DNA of 64,000 bases from an uncultured Eisenbergiella sp. Its GTDB lineage: Bacteria > Bacillota > Clostridia > Lachnospirales > Lachnospiraceae. Positions 32,191-41,171 of the stretch are shown one piece after another. The translations under genes were made by a program, and so were the position numbers. The notes beneath the pieces were generated by a model that was given only the letters and a program-made list of their open reading frames with translations, was not told the DNA's origin and searched no databases. The DNA is taken from positions 62,001 to 126,000 of the forward strand of contig CANQVD010000003.1 of the NCBI GenBank assembly GCA_947627215.1. The letters run 5' to 3'. The stretch's first letter is position 1. Every line of letters starts with the position of its first letter.

Positions 32191-35100
32191 GATCAAGCGC
32201 CTCCTTTTCCCTTTCCGCACGCTCGCGCATACGGTATTCTGCCTGTACATCGTTCATTGTCATGTACGGCGGGTCCGCCTCCGGCAGCACAGCCTTCCTC
32301 CTGGTCTTCCTGGTGCTGGACAGGGGCGGCAACTGCGCCGACATGTCCGCCTCCGTAAAGATGAGGGGACGTTTCTCTTTTTTCCCCGCCTGCGTACCCA
32401 CCGTGGGTACGCTGACGGACGCCTTCTTCTCTTCCGCAGCCTTCGTACCCTCCGAGGGTACGCTGACGGGATTGTTCTGCACAGGTGTTTTCTGGTTCTT
32501 CTTGATCGCAGTCGTCTGCGCGCTCACGTCCGTCCGTACGGGTGTGCCGGATGCCTGTTCGGCCTTCGTACCCTCTGAGGGTACGCCCGGATTCTTCTCC
32601 CGGACGGGCGCCCCTGACGCAGGCGCGGCTACCAGAGAGGGGCTGTCTGTCTCTGTCTGAACAGATGGAGTCCTCTGCACTGAACCAGCGGGTACGCCCG
32701 GCGCATTCCTCTCTTGTATGGCCGGTTCCTTTGCCTGTGCAACCATCGCGGGTACGCATCCGGTTATGGCGGCCGCCTTCTCTGTCAGGGGCGCCGTATC
32801 TGCATCATGCGCGGATTCCTCATCTGTCAGAGGCGCCGTTCCTGCCGTACTGCCTGCCTCGGTCACGTTCCCCGCAGGGACGCACTCTTCAGGTGCTTTC
32901 GCCTCGGGCCCGCTCACCGAAGGTGTGTCATCCGCAGGAGTGCTCACAGAAGGTGCGACGGGTGCCTCATCCGGCTTTCCCTCATGCCCCGCTGCCGCCC
33001 TCGTCTCATCTTTCTTCTTGTCATTGGTCTCTTTCTTTCCCAGCCCGCCGGAGAGGCCGCGGAATCGGATCCCCTGTTTCTTCGGACGCGAAGCGGGCGT
33101 CTCGTCCATCTTCCTGCTCTCATCTGCCGGTGCACGGTATACATCCACCGGCCCGGCGTAGGGTGCTTCATTTAAAGGTGCGGCGCCGGGCCCTGTCTGC
33201 TCAGATGTGGAAGCCTTACTGACAGGGACCGCATCCGTCAGGACAGGCGTGAGCTTCTCTTTAACTGCATCGGCATCCTGGACGGCATCTGCCTTTGTCT
33301 CCTGCGCGGCCTTCGCATTCGTGGGCGCTTCTGCAGTCACCCTGCTGTACCTCTTCGGCGCCTGCTTCACGGGCCCCGTCTGAGACCCGTAGACGCCGCC
33401 CTGAGCCCCGAAAGGCGTTTTTGCGGCTGCCTGGCCGTATAAGGGGCTGTAGGCGCCCGCACGGGCCTCCTGGACGCTCTCCGTCTCGTCAGACCACAGG
33501 ATCGGCTCCGCGGCGTCCGCAGATGCGCCGTCCGGATACCCGCCTCCGTCAGGACCGTTCGGATTCCCGCCTCCGTCAGGTGACGGATGATAGTCCGTGA
33601 TGTACTCCCGCACGATCTCCTTGTAATATGGATGCCGGTCCATGCCGAACTTGTGGAGCTTGATGTAGTTGTACCCCGAGACGAACACCAGGAGCTCGTT
33701 GGGGGCCAGCCGCCTCACCTCGTCCGGCGTCAGGGCGTAGCGCTTGTTCGCGCTCTCCGACCTGGCCGTGTAGGGATGCATCTTCAGCAGGTCCGCACGC
33801 CCCTCCACATACCGGTCGCTCTTGGACACCACCGTCATTTCTCCGCTCTTGACAGAGAAGAACTCCTCCGTCACCGGGTCGTTGGTCTTTAAGACGATCT
33901 GCGTCATGCACTGTGAAAGGATCGTCTGCCACTCGTCGTTCAACGGGTACATCTTCTTTAGCTGGTTGATGTCCTGCAGGGCGATCATGATGTCGATGTT
34001 GTAGGAACGCACCACGCTCAGCTTGTCCGTCATGTCCGGGATGATGCCGCAGTTGGCAAACTCGTCCAGGATGAAATTCACCTTGACCGGAAGCCGCTCA
34101 CCTTGCTTAGAGTACTTCGCCTTCGCCAGCTTGATCAGCGCCTGGAACTGGATGGAGAAGTACAAGGCCACCAGGAATTTTAAGGTGTTCTTCTCATCTA
34201 CGCTCATGCCGATGTAGTAGATGCACTTCTCCTCGCCGGGGGCCGTCAGCGATACCGTGTCGATGTCCGTGACGTTCCGTACGTTCTTCGCCGCGAAGAT
34301 CTGGAGCTTTAACATCAGGCCGCTGATGGAGCTCTGGCGCACCGTGTCGGATGAGTCCATGAACGTACGGAACGAACGCTTTGCCGGATGCGAGATCGGC
34401 AGACGCCCGATCCGAGCCAGCACGCCGTTGATCCCCCAATCCGTCAGCTTCATGTACACGTTCCCCAGCGTCTTCTCCTCCTCCGGGATGTCCGGGGAGA
34501 GCACCAGGTATAAGATCATCGACTGCAGCAGTGAGAACGCGCAGTCCTCGAAGAACTTCTCGACCTTCTCTCCCTCATTTCTGGTGTTGTCGATGATCGT
34601 ACGGGAGAAGCTGATCACGTCCTTTACGACCTCGTCCTCATCCTGCGGGTTCTTGATCGCGTATTTTAAGAAGTTGATCGAGTCAGAGTTCTTCAGCTGG
34701 TCAGGGTTCAAATTGATGACCTTCACGTTGTACCCGTGCTCCCTGGCAAGGTGCGCCGTGTACTCGTACAGCTCCCCCTTCGGGGACGTGGTGATCACGC
34801 TCTCCCCACGCCGGATCGCCTGCATGATCGTCGGCAGGATCACCGAGTAGGTCTTGCCTGACTGCGACGAGCCGATGATCGCGATGTGCGGGTTCAGCGC
34901 CGCGTAGCTGTCCACCCCGATGTACCTGTCGTGCAGGTGCTTCATGCAGTACAGCTGATCCTCATTTGTCCTGTCCGCTCCAAGGATCGTCCAGAGGTTG
35001 TCCTTGATCGGGGCCCGGTAGAACACCGCCTTGCGCTCCGCCTCCGTCATCTCCCGCGCCGTCCCATACGTCCCCTTCTCGCTGATCTCGTAGTTGCCGT

Positions 35101-35440
35101 CGGTCACGTGCGTGTATCCTTTCCCCAGAGACTTGCGGACCACGTAGCAGATGTAGTTCGCCACAAGGAACAGGATGACTGTGACCGGCAGGCCCGTCCT
35201 GAAGGCATATCCCGGAATGCGAGACAGCACGATCCGGTCCTGCGCCCCGAAGATCCCCCGAATCAACTGCAGCCCGCAGCCACTCAGCACTGCCGCCGCG
35301 AGGAGCGTCCCCAGGATCTGCCACAGCCATTTCCCTTTCATCGAGTCGAAGTCCGTCTTTAAGTCGTACGCTGTCTCCCCGAACGCCGTCTCCCCATATC
35401 TCTCCTGGCTCTTCTGGTACAGCCTGTCCAGTATCTTCAT
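32168..35440 (-). CDS. virD4: VirD4/TraG-type coupling protein with long low-complexity tail
   Basis: This is a 1090-residue protein whose ATG overlaps the stop codon of the preceding gene. Two N-terminal membrane segments occur (WLWQILGTLLAAAVLSGCG and VTVILFLVANYICYVV). The Walker A motif is IGSSQSGKTYSVILP (~residue 193) and Walker B is VNFILDEFANCG (~455). It is the ATPase that brings the relaxosome to the type IV secretion channel. After ~residue 620 comes a ~470-residue Pro/Ala/Ser/Glu-rich tail, far longer than is typical. This tail contains VPSEGT/VPTVGT motifs encoded by the same palindromes that form the centromere-like array at 50927-51413. Confidence 0.93.
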   Translation of the reverse strand: MKILDRLYQKSQERYGETAFGETAYDLKTDFDSMKGKWLWQILGTLLAAAVLSGCGLQLIRGIFGAQDRIVLSRIPGYAFRTGLPVTVILFLVANYICYVVRKSLGKGYTHVTDGNYEISEKGTYGTAREMTEAERKAVFYRAPIKDNLWTILGADRTNEDQLYCMKHLHDRYIGVDSYAALNPHIAIIGSSQSGKTYSVILPTIMQAIRRGESVITTSPKGELYEYTAHLAREHGYNVKVINLNPDQLKNSDSINFLKYAIKNPQDEDEVVKDVISFSRTIIDNTRNEGEKVEKFFEDCAFSLLQSMILYLVLSPDIPEEEKTLGNVYMKLTDWGINGVLARIGRLPISHPAKRSFRTFMDSSDTVRQSSISGLMLKLQIFAAKNVRNVTDIDTVSLTAPGEEKCIYYIGMSVDEKNTLKFLVALYFSIQFQALIKLAKAKYSKQGERLPVKVNFILDEFANCGIIPDMTDKLSVVRSYNIDIMIALQDINQLKKMYPLNDEWQTILSQCMTQIVLKTNDPVTEEFFSVKSGEMTVVSKSDRYVEGRADLLKMHPYTARSESANKRYALTPDEVRRLAPNELLVFVSGYNYIKLHKFGMDRHPYYKEIVREYITDYHPSPDGGGNPNGPDGGGYPDGASADAAEPILWSDETESVQEARAGAYSPLYGQAAAKTPFGAQGGVYGSQTGPVKQAPKRYSRVTAEAPTNAKAAQETKADAVQDADAVKEKLTPVLTDAVPVSKASTSEQTGPGAAPLNEAPYAGPVDVYRAPADESRKMDETPASRPKKQGIRFRGLSGGLGKKETNDKKKDETRAAAGHEGKPDEAPVAPSVSTPADDTPSVSGPEAKAPEECVPAGNVTEAGSTAGTAPLTDEESAHDADTAPLTEKAAAITGCVPAMVAQAKEPAIQERNAPGVPAGSVQRTPSVQTETDSPSLVAAPASGAPVREKNPGVPSEGTKAEQASGTPVRTDVSAQTTAIKKNQKTPVQNNPVSVPSEGTKAAEEKKASVSVPTVGTQAGKKEKRPLIFTEADMSAQLPPLSSTRKTRRKAVLPEADPPYMTMNDVQAEYRMRERAEREKEALDHAVFRTH
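32393..32585. repeat. Three parS-like palindromes inside the coupling-protein gene
   Basis: CGTACCCAC-C-GTGGGTACG lies at 32393-32411. CGTACCCTC-C-GAGGGTACG lies at 32444-32462. CGTACCCTC-T-GAGGGTACG lies at 32567-32585. The last two match the 78-bp array beside parA except at the central base. Each encodes VPSEGT or VPTVGT in frame. Confidence 0.85.
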
Positions 35441-36630
35441 GACTCTTCAGCCGTCCTTTCCTCATATGTCTCGTACTGGATGCTCAACACCCTGCACGTG
35501 TCCGCGCCTACGATGTTCGCTACGATCGGCAACTGGTGCGTGAAACAGATCACCCGGTACTGCTCCGGTTTCTGCTCCAGCGCCGCCCGTGTCGCGAAGT
35601 CCTTCAGTTTTATCAGGTCCGGAATGCAGAACAGAAGCGTGTATACATCCTTCTCTCTGTCATACCCGTCGCACGGCGTCGTGCAAAACTGGCTCTCACG
35701 CATCTCCTCATGTGCCAGGAACGCTTCCCTCAGCCGGGTCTGCCAGCCTTTCTTCTGCATCATACACGCCATCCTCCTTCCCTCAGATGAGGTCGTCAGC
35801 ACGTACAGCCTCCGATATACCTGACTGACCGCTTCCAGGCCCGTCCTCTTCTGGTATTTTTTCTCGCATACTGCCATCCGCGCGTATACCACCGGCACGT
35901 CCGCCAGCATGATCGCATCCTCTATCTGCTCCGCCTGCACATCGCCGGTCCTGCGGTTCAAAAATCGTGCCATGTTCACCGCGAACGTCATCTCTCCCAT
36001 CGGTTCCCACTTCATCAGTGTGCGCCCTGTGTGGTATACCGCATAGTTCCCGCCGGGCGATATCAGCAGCCCATGACCTCTCGTATGCATCGCGCCGCCT
36101 TCCATGTAGTCCGACATCATACTCTTCAATCCTGCACGTGTCGCCTTATCCTCCCAATACCGTCTGATCTCCCTGGAAGTGTAATATACCTCCATGTCCT
36201 CCGGTATCCGCTCGTCCCCACATGGCTTTTCATCTGTGAGGATCTTAGTGCCAGCCGCGTACAGCAGTGCGTTAATCTCCGACTCCCTCAGCAGGCGCTC
36301 GCTGTTCTGATACCACTTCTTACGGTCTTCCTTCAGGTTCTTCATATAGTACGACACGTTCTCCCGATAGTAGCGTATCTCTTCTTTCGTCAGCGCCTGC
36401 TCATACTCTTCTCCGGTTCCCTGCCATGTGTGGTTCGCAAAAAGGATACGGCTTGGGTTCTTATATACCTCCAGTACCCCTTCCTTCTCCATCTTGCGTA
36501 TCATCCGCCCCGCCATTTGCCGATTCCATGGCATCGCGTTCAGTGAACGGTATGTCATAACCCCGCTCATACTCAGGAGCCGCACCAGCTCCCGCCGTAT
36601 TCCCTTCGTGTAGTTCTTTTTTGCATTCAT
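35437..36630 (-). CDS. Winged-helix protein preceding the coupling protein
   Basis: This is a 397-residue protein. Residues ~1-75 look like a winged helix-turn-helix (RRELVRLLSMSGVMTYRSLN, followed by MIRKMEKEGVLEVY), a layout shared with plasmid replication-relaxation and mobilisation regulators. The remainder is mixed and basic, with no relaxase histidine triad or catalytic tyrosine motif that I can identify. It overlaps the VirD4 start by four bases, so the two are translationally coupled. A relaxosome accessory or regulatory role is plausible but inferred. Confidence 0.6.
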   Translation of the reverse strand: MNAKKNYTKGIRRELVRLLSMSGVMTYRSLNAMPWNRQMAGRMIRKMEKEGVLEVYKNPSRILFANHTWQGTGEEYEQALTKEEIRYYRENVSYYMKNLKEDRKKWYQNSERLLRESEINALLYAAGTKILTDEKPCGDERIPEDMEVYYTSREIRRYWEDKATRAGLKSMMSDYMEGGAMHTRGHGLLISPGGNYAVYHTGRTLMKWEPMGEMTFAVNMARFLNRRTGDVQAEQIEDAIMLADVPVVYARMAVCEKKYQKRTGLEAVSQVYRRLYVLTTSSEGRRMACMMQKKGWQTRLREAFLAHEEMRESQFCTTPCDGYDREKDVYTLLFCIPDLIKLKDFATRAALEQKPEQYRVICFTHQLPIVANIVGADTCRVLSIQYETYEERTAEES

Positions 36631-36916
36631 ATCGATCTCTCCTGTCCTGTCTCAACTTCCTTTTATCCACTGTCCGTTCGGTCTGTGAATAAGGCCGCCA
36701 GTGCTCCAGTTTTTGCCCCGCTTGTCAGCCGCTGGATTTCTGGGGTGCTTTTCCCGTGCGAAATTCTGGTTGTGCTTCATACCCCAATAAAATTTTCGGG
36801 AAAAATCCCCTAAAAATGCGGGTCGGAGCGTATCAAAAAGGTATAAAAAATGTCTTTGTTAATTTTTTAACTTTTGACCTTTTTGGAGCGGTCGAAAGGA
36901 GTTGAAAAAGGTTCCA
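36631..36916. other. AT-rich intergenic region with inverted repeat, possible oriT
   Basis: This 286-base gap is AT-rich compared with the surrounding genes. At about 36870-36895 CTTTTGACC and GGTCGAAAG form an imperfect inverted repeat around TTTTTGGAGC. Its position between the secretion core and the coupling-protein operon would suit an origin of transfer or the promoter of the latter. No nic consensus can be claimed. Confidence 0.3.
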
Positions 36917-37498
36917 TTATTTGTAATAAACAAACTCAGGACGCTCATATAAATCACCTTTTTGAACAGCCAGAGCGATCGTGTTCGGGACCGCGAGATT
37001 GACGGCGGCGACCTGATCGATCAGGCTCTCGTCCTCGATGACGATGAGGACGCAGTAGTCGCCCAGCGCCTCTTCCGGGATCCTGTTCAGGATGGAATTC
37101 TGCAGGAACAGCAGGTTGGAAGTATTGTCCTTGTGGATGTACACCGTGTCGATTAGCTTGTTGTCATGGATGTACATGAACTGAGCGGGGAAGTCGGAAC
37201 GGCAGATGGTCTGGAGCTCCTTGGGAATGACGATCCCGGTATCGGACTCGGGGCTGTCGTCCAGCATGGCCCACATGCACAGGACGGATTCGCGGCTGAT
37301 CTCCTCATGCTTGTAGGGTACGAGGTAATTGTGGTCGATAAAGGAGATATAGTTCGACCTGTAGAGCTGACTGAGGATATAGCGGTATGCGTTCTCGCTC
37401 TTGCCGGGAAGGATGGTGCATACCTGGGAAACGGTCATACACTTGACCGCTTTAAGGATATCGTTGATGAGCATCGCATCATTTGACAACCGGTTCAT
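36917..37498 (-). CDS. Winged-helix protein next to the 21-bp repeat array
   Basis: This is a 193-residue protein with AGGAGACCC before its ATG. Residues ~1-65 form a likely winged helix (LKAVKCMTVSQVCTILPG, then YILSQLYRSNYISFID). The C-terminal part has alternating strands and helices, with no catalytic motif. It may belong to the DUF5697 group of large Firmicutes plasmids, but this is not certain. The phased repeat array directly upstream would be a natural binding site if the protein regulates itself, or if it acts as a plasmid DNA-binding adaptor. Confidence 0.6.
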   Translation of the reverse strand: MNRLSNDAMLINDILKAVKCMTVSQVCTILPGKSENAYRYILSQLYRSNYISFIDHNYLVPYKHEEISRESVLCMWAMLDDSPESDTGIVIPKELQTICRSDFPAQFMYIHDNKLIDTVYIHKDNTSNLLFLQNSILNRIPEEALGDYCVLIVIEDESLIDQVAAVNLAVPNTIALAVQKGDLYERPEFVYYK

Positions 37499-37529
37499 TT
37501 TAGGGTCTCCTTTCTTGTTTGGCGGTGGT

Positions 37530-37755
37530 TAATACTGTATTACGAGGTCCTTATCCTGTATTCGTCCCCCGCTGTACTGTATTACGGATCATCTACACAG
37601 GATTACGCGGCCTTTTTACCGTATTATCACGGTATAACACTGTATTCCCGCCGCTTTTTACTGTATTGTGAAGTCGTTACACTGGATTAAATGCTTCTAT
37701 TCCCGTACTGCGGGCCGCTAATCCTGTATTCCTGCCACTTAATACAGGATTATGC
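37530..37755. repeat. 21-bp phased direct-repeat array
   Basis: A core close to ACTGTATTACG recurs with exact 21-bp spacing. Its TGTATT-equivalent starts at 37536, 37557, 37578, 37599, 37620, 37641, 37662, 37683, 37725 and 37746, with one degenerate position at 37704. Variants alternate between CTGTATT and CAGGATT. A spacing of 21 bp places all copies on one face of the helix. Two more units with the same spacing occur at 50866 and 50887. This suits iterons of a replication origin, a ParR-type centromere or an operator array. Confidence 0.88.
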
Positions 37756-37767
37756 GGTCTCCGGCAA

Positions 37768-40653
37768 TCAGGAATCGATCTGATTCTTCTTTCGAAGGAT
37801 GTTGGCATCGGTGGTGAACGTGAGGACCTCGTGCTCGGAAGCCTTGATATCTACGAACACCTTGTCGCCGTTGCTGATGAGCATCGCCTGCCCTCTCTGG
37901 AACCCGAGGATCCGTTTCTGGTCGTCGGCGTCCAGCTTGATCAGGGACGCGACGCGCTCGCACTCATCGTTTTTGAGGTTGAGGAACAGCTTGATCTCGG
38001 TGTTGTTCAAGACTGCTACGCCGAACCCGTCATCGCTGAGGAAGTCATGGATGTCCTGTGTCGCAAGGATGACGCATCCGGCATAGCCGCGGATCAGCTT
38101 GACCATGCGCTGCACCTGCTTCGCGGCAGCCTGATTACCCATCATCTTCCACACTTCGTCCATAAACACCGCATCAAAGTGGACGCGGGAGGATTTCACC
38201 ATGTCGTAGACCGCATCGAAGGCGATGTACAGAAACGCGGGGAGGAGCTCCTCCGGGATGTCGCTCTCATCGATGTCGAACACGATGTAGTTGTTGTCGA
38301 ACGACACGTTCGTCTGTCCGTTCATGTTCCTGCAGGTCCCGGCCACGAACACGTTGAGCACCGAGGTGACCCGTTCCATGCCGGGCTTGTCAAGCAGGGC
38401 ATTATAGAGGTCGCTGATGACCGGCATCTTTTTCAGCACGCCGGGTGCCGCGTAGATGGACCTGTTGTCGTCCGTGATGCCGAATCTGTGGTAGAGCGCG
38501 ACGATGTAGGAGTTCAAGTTGTTGGTCTCCATGAGGCCCATCTGCTCTTTGCCCATCAGGAGCTGGATGAAGACGATGATGCTGTTGACCTTCTTTGTCA
38601 GCAGGGAGGTCTTGGACTCGGCCAGGTCTTCCTCCACGTCCTCCATGCGGATGGATTCCTCCGGCCTTATCTCCATGATGTTCACGCACGTCTGCGCGGC
38701 GGGCGCCAGCTTGATATAGGTCCCTCCCACGTTGTTGCATCCGGGGATGTACTCATACCCTTTCGCCGGCAGGATGAAGAACGTCCGGATGCCCGCAAAG
38801 AGCATCCCATAGGCCAGGGTCTGTTCGGTGAAGGTCTTGCCTGCGCCGGACGTGCCGAAGATGGCCATGTTCGCGTTCTTGAACCGCTTGGTGTTGAAAT
38901 TGTTGATCGCCGCCAGGGTCCCGTTTTTCTGGTTGATCCCGATCATGAACCCGGTAGGATCGTACATCTCCGGGCTCGTGAACGGATACAGGCTGCTCAG
39001 CGAGGATGTCAGGTAATTGCGCTGACACCGGGTGAAGATATCCCTGTCCGGCAGCATTAGGGGGAGGGTCATGCGGTACATCTGGTCCGTGTTGAGGTAT
39101 GTGTCCTCCGTATAGAACTGCCTCGCCTGGAGCGACTTCTGGATGGAGTTGCGCCTCTGGATGAGCTGTTTCTTGTTGTCGGCCCTGATGGTCAGCAGGA
39201 TCGAAGTCTCCCAAAGGTCCTCATCCTCATTCCGCATCTTCCGGGTGACGTACATGTTGTTGTTGACGTCTCCCATCTTCTCCTCATATTTCGCTTGGTC
39301 GCCGATATGCTCCTTGGCACTGACTTTCTTGGTCCGCGTATACTGTTCGACGATCCGCAGGGTGCTCTCGCGGGGGAGACGGCTGATATGGCAGTCAACG
39401 TCAACGTACTCACCGAAGGAGAACAGGTCGAGCCAGCCCGCGTATGCTGCGCCGGGATGCCCATTCTCCTTCAGGGCGAGCCAGGTATAGTACTGGCCGT
39501 CGATGAGCATGCACATGGAGGATGTGGTATCAATGCCGCGGGTGGAGATCACATCCAGGTCTGCCACCTGTCTGTCTGCTCCGGTGGCGGCGTTGTACCT
39601 GGCGGCGTCCGCCAGCATCCGCTTGTAACGGTAGTCGTACGGGAAGGACCGTGAGGACTTGCGGTTCAGCAGATAGTACAACTTCATCAGCACGTCGGTA
39701 TCCGGGTCCTTGTCCCGCTCCACGAGATAGTTCCCGCACCGTGCGAGCACGCCGCCGATGTCGATCTCGATCTGGCGCATCTCGTCAACGATATCCTCGA
39801 ACCGGTGAGCCCGGCCTTCGTTCTGATAGATGATGAAGAACCGTTTGGACACGGACGCGCTGCTGGTGATGTCGATGATCTTGTTGATGTAGTCGTCGCG
39901 CTGTGCCGTGATCAGCGGATCCTCGTCCGGACGGCGCCGGCTCCGGATGTTTGTGACCATCTCGGAAGGGTCCGCCCTGTCAGCGGTGATCTTGAACTGC
40001 AACCGCCTGGGACAGATCCGGAAAATGGTCGTAAAGGCGGATACGATGTTGTTCCGCTCCGAGTCCTTCTTTTCGTAGAAGTTGATCGGCGAGACCTCCA
40101 GGATCTTGACCCATCGCCCGTTGGTCAAGTGGACGAGGCCGTTGGACACCTCGATGATCGGCAGATAGTCCTGGGCGAACCCTTCCTTGACGTGGATGTG
40201 CTTGCCTGCCGCGACGGCCGCTTTCTTTGCCTTCCGCTCCTTGCTGGAGGTGTTGATCTTCCGGATGCCGGTCTTTACGAGGTGCTCGGCATAGGATTCG
40301 CCTTCAGTCGGCTTGGTCTTCTGCAGGGCAGCCTTTCCTGCGCCCGCCGCCCTTTCCGCGAAGGACGTCTTTGGGGAGTCCCCTTTCGCCGGTGCCTTTT
40401 CAGGCGTCTTCCCCGGCACTTTTTCCATCTTCCCTTTGAGCAGGGATATGCCCTTTTCCAGGGCAGACTGCCTGGCCTGCGGTACCTCTGCGGCCGGGGC
40501 CTGTGCTTCTAACGGTTCATCCCTGACCGGTATCGTCTTCATCGTTGACGATGCCGGCGTATTCGCTTGCTTTGGACTTGACGATCCGGATGACTTTTTC
40601 TGCTGCGGATTCCCCTTCAGGGCTACCAGCTTGTATTCCTTTGTGTTTGTCAT
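37768..40653 (-). CDS. virB4: VirB4-type conjugation ATPase
   Basis: This is a 961-residue protein. Residues ~1-130 are a basic, low-complexity extension. The conserved region starts near GFAQDYLPIIEVSNGLVHLT. The Walker A motif is MAIFGTSGAGKTFTEQ (~residue 600) and Walker B is FDAVFMDEVWKMMG (~834), followed by LATQDIHDFL. VirB4 is the main ATPase of the type IV secretion channel and is conserved in all conjugation systems. The annotated ATG overlaps the PrgI-like gene by about 135 bases and lacks a strong ribosome binding site. MKTIPVRDE at 40542 is an alternative start. Confidence 0.93.
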   Translation of the reverse strand: MTNTKEYKLVALKGNPQQKKSSGSSSPKQANTPASSTMKTIPVRDEPLEAQAPAAEVPQARQSALEKGISLLKGKMEKVPGKTPEKAPAKGDSPKTSFAERAAGAGKAALQKTKPTEGESYAEHLVKTGIRKINTSSKERKAKKAAVAAGKHIHVKEGFAQDYLPIIEVSNGLVHLTNGRWVKILEVSPINFYEKKDSERNNIVSAFTTIFRICPRRLQFKITADRADPSEMVTNIRSRRRPDEDPLITAQRDDYINKIIDITSSASVSKRFFIIYQNEGRAHRFEDIVDEMRQIEIDIGGVLARCGNYLVERDKDPDTDVLMKLYYLLNRKSSRSFPYDYRYKRMLADAARYNAATGADRQVADLDVISTRGIDTTSSMCMLIDGQYYTWLALKENGHPGAAYAGWLDLFSFGEYVDVDCHISRLPRESTLRIVEQYTRTKKVSAKEHIGDQAKYEEKMGDVNNNMYVTRKMRNEDEDLWETSILLTIRADNKKQLIQRRNSIQKSLQARQFYTEDTYLNTDQMYRMTLPLMLPDRDIFTRCQRNYLTSSLSSLYPFTSPEMYDPTGFMIGINQKNGTLAAINNFNTKRFKNANMAIFGTSGAGKTFTEQTLAYGMLFAGIRTFFILPAKGYEYIPGCNNVGGTYIKLAPAAQTCVNIMEIRPEESIRMEDVEEDLAESKTSLLTKKVNSIIVFIQLLMGKEQMGLMETNNLNSYIVALYHRFGITDDNRSIYAAPGVLKKMPVISDLYNALLDKPGMERVTSVLNVFVAGTCRNMNGQTNVSFDNNYIVFDIDESDIPEELLPAFLYIAFDAVYDMVKSSRVHFDAVFMDEVWKMMGNQAAAKQVQRMVKLIRGYAGCVILATQDIHDFLSDDGFGVAVLNNTEIKLFLNLKNDECERVASLIKLDADDQKRILGFQRGQAMLISNGDKVFVDIKASEHEVLTFTTDANILRKKNQIDS

Positions 40654-40960
40654 AATTTGATACGCTCCCTAGATGATATACTGCCTTGATGCGTCTGTGC
40701 TTGAAAAATGCGATGACGATCTGGGTGATGCTCCGGTTCTTGATGCCCATCAGGTTCACGGTCAGGATGCTCAGACAGATGACGAGGATGGAAATGACCT
40801 TTACCTTTGCTACGAACGGGATCAGGTTCAGCAGGTATCCCGCCAGGAGCGCCTCGACTCCCCCTTCGATCCAGTTCCGCTTTGGAAAACCAAAGAGATT
40901 CCGTGATCGGAGCACGTTTGCCGGTATGGTGTAGACTTCAAGATCGTTGGTACTCTCCAA
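40517..40960 (-). CDS. PrgI-like conjugation membrane protein
   Basis: This is a 147-residue protein starting at TTG 40960, with AGGAGG eight bases upstream. The track's longer ATG form has no such site. It opens with ESTNDLEVYTIPANV, then two hydrophobic segments (VEALLAGYLLNLIPFV and VISILVICLSILTVNLMGI) and a basic C-terminal part. The short N-terminal strand before paired membrane helices is the PrgI plan, the Gram-positive counterpart of VirB3. PrgI genes typically sit immediately before virB4, as here. Its 3' end overlaps the annotated virB4 start. Confidence 0.8.
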   Translation of the reverse strand: MESTNDLEVYTIPANVLRSRNLFGFPKRNWIEGGVEALLAGYLLNLIPFVAKVKVISILVICLSILTVNLMGIKNRSITQIVIAFFKHRRIKAVYHLGSVSNYDKHKGIQAGSPEGESAAEKVIRIVKSKASEYAGIVNDEDDTGQG

Positions 40961-41035
40961 TGTGCTTTCCTCCTTTCCTGTTAGATTGCGCGAACACATG
41001 TCTTGGCTGCCGGATGGTATCGCAGTGTTATTACA

Positions 41036-41047
41036 TGTTATCGTATA
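41036..41047. promoter_or_regulatory. Shared operator box upstream of the PrgI/VirB4 genes
   Basis: TGTTATCGTATA matches the box at several other promoters. It lies 76 bases before the PrgI start, in an AT-rich stretch (GTATATAAACAATATAAATG). A minus-strand promoter such as TTGTTT with AATAAC is weak. Confidence 0.5.
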
Positions 41048-41171
41048 TAAACAATATAAATGAAAACAGTGCAAAAAGCAATATTCGTTAAAAAAATAAG
41101 CACCTTTTTCGCCGGCCCCTTAGAGGTGCCCTGGAAAAAGGTGCTGTATTTTTTCTGTCAACCCGTGCGGA

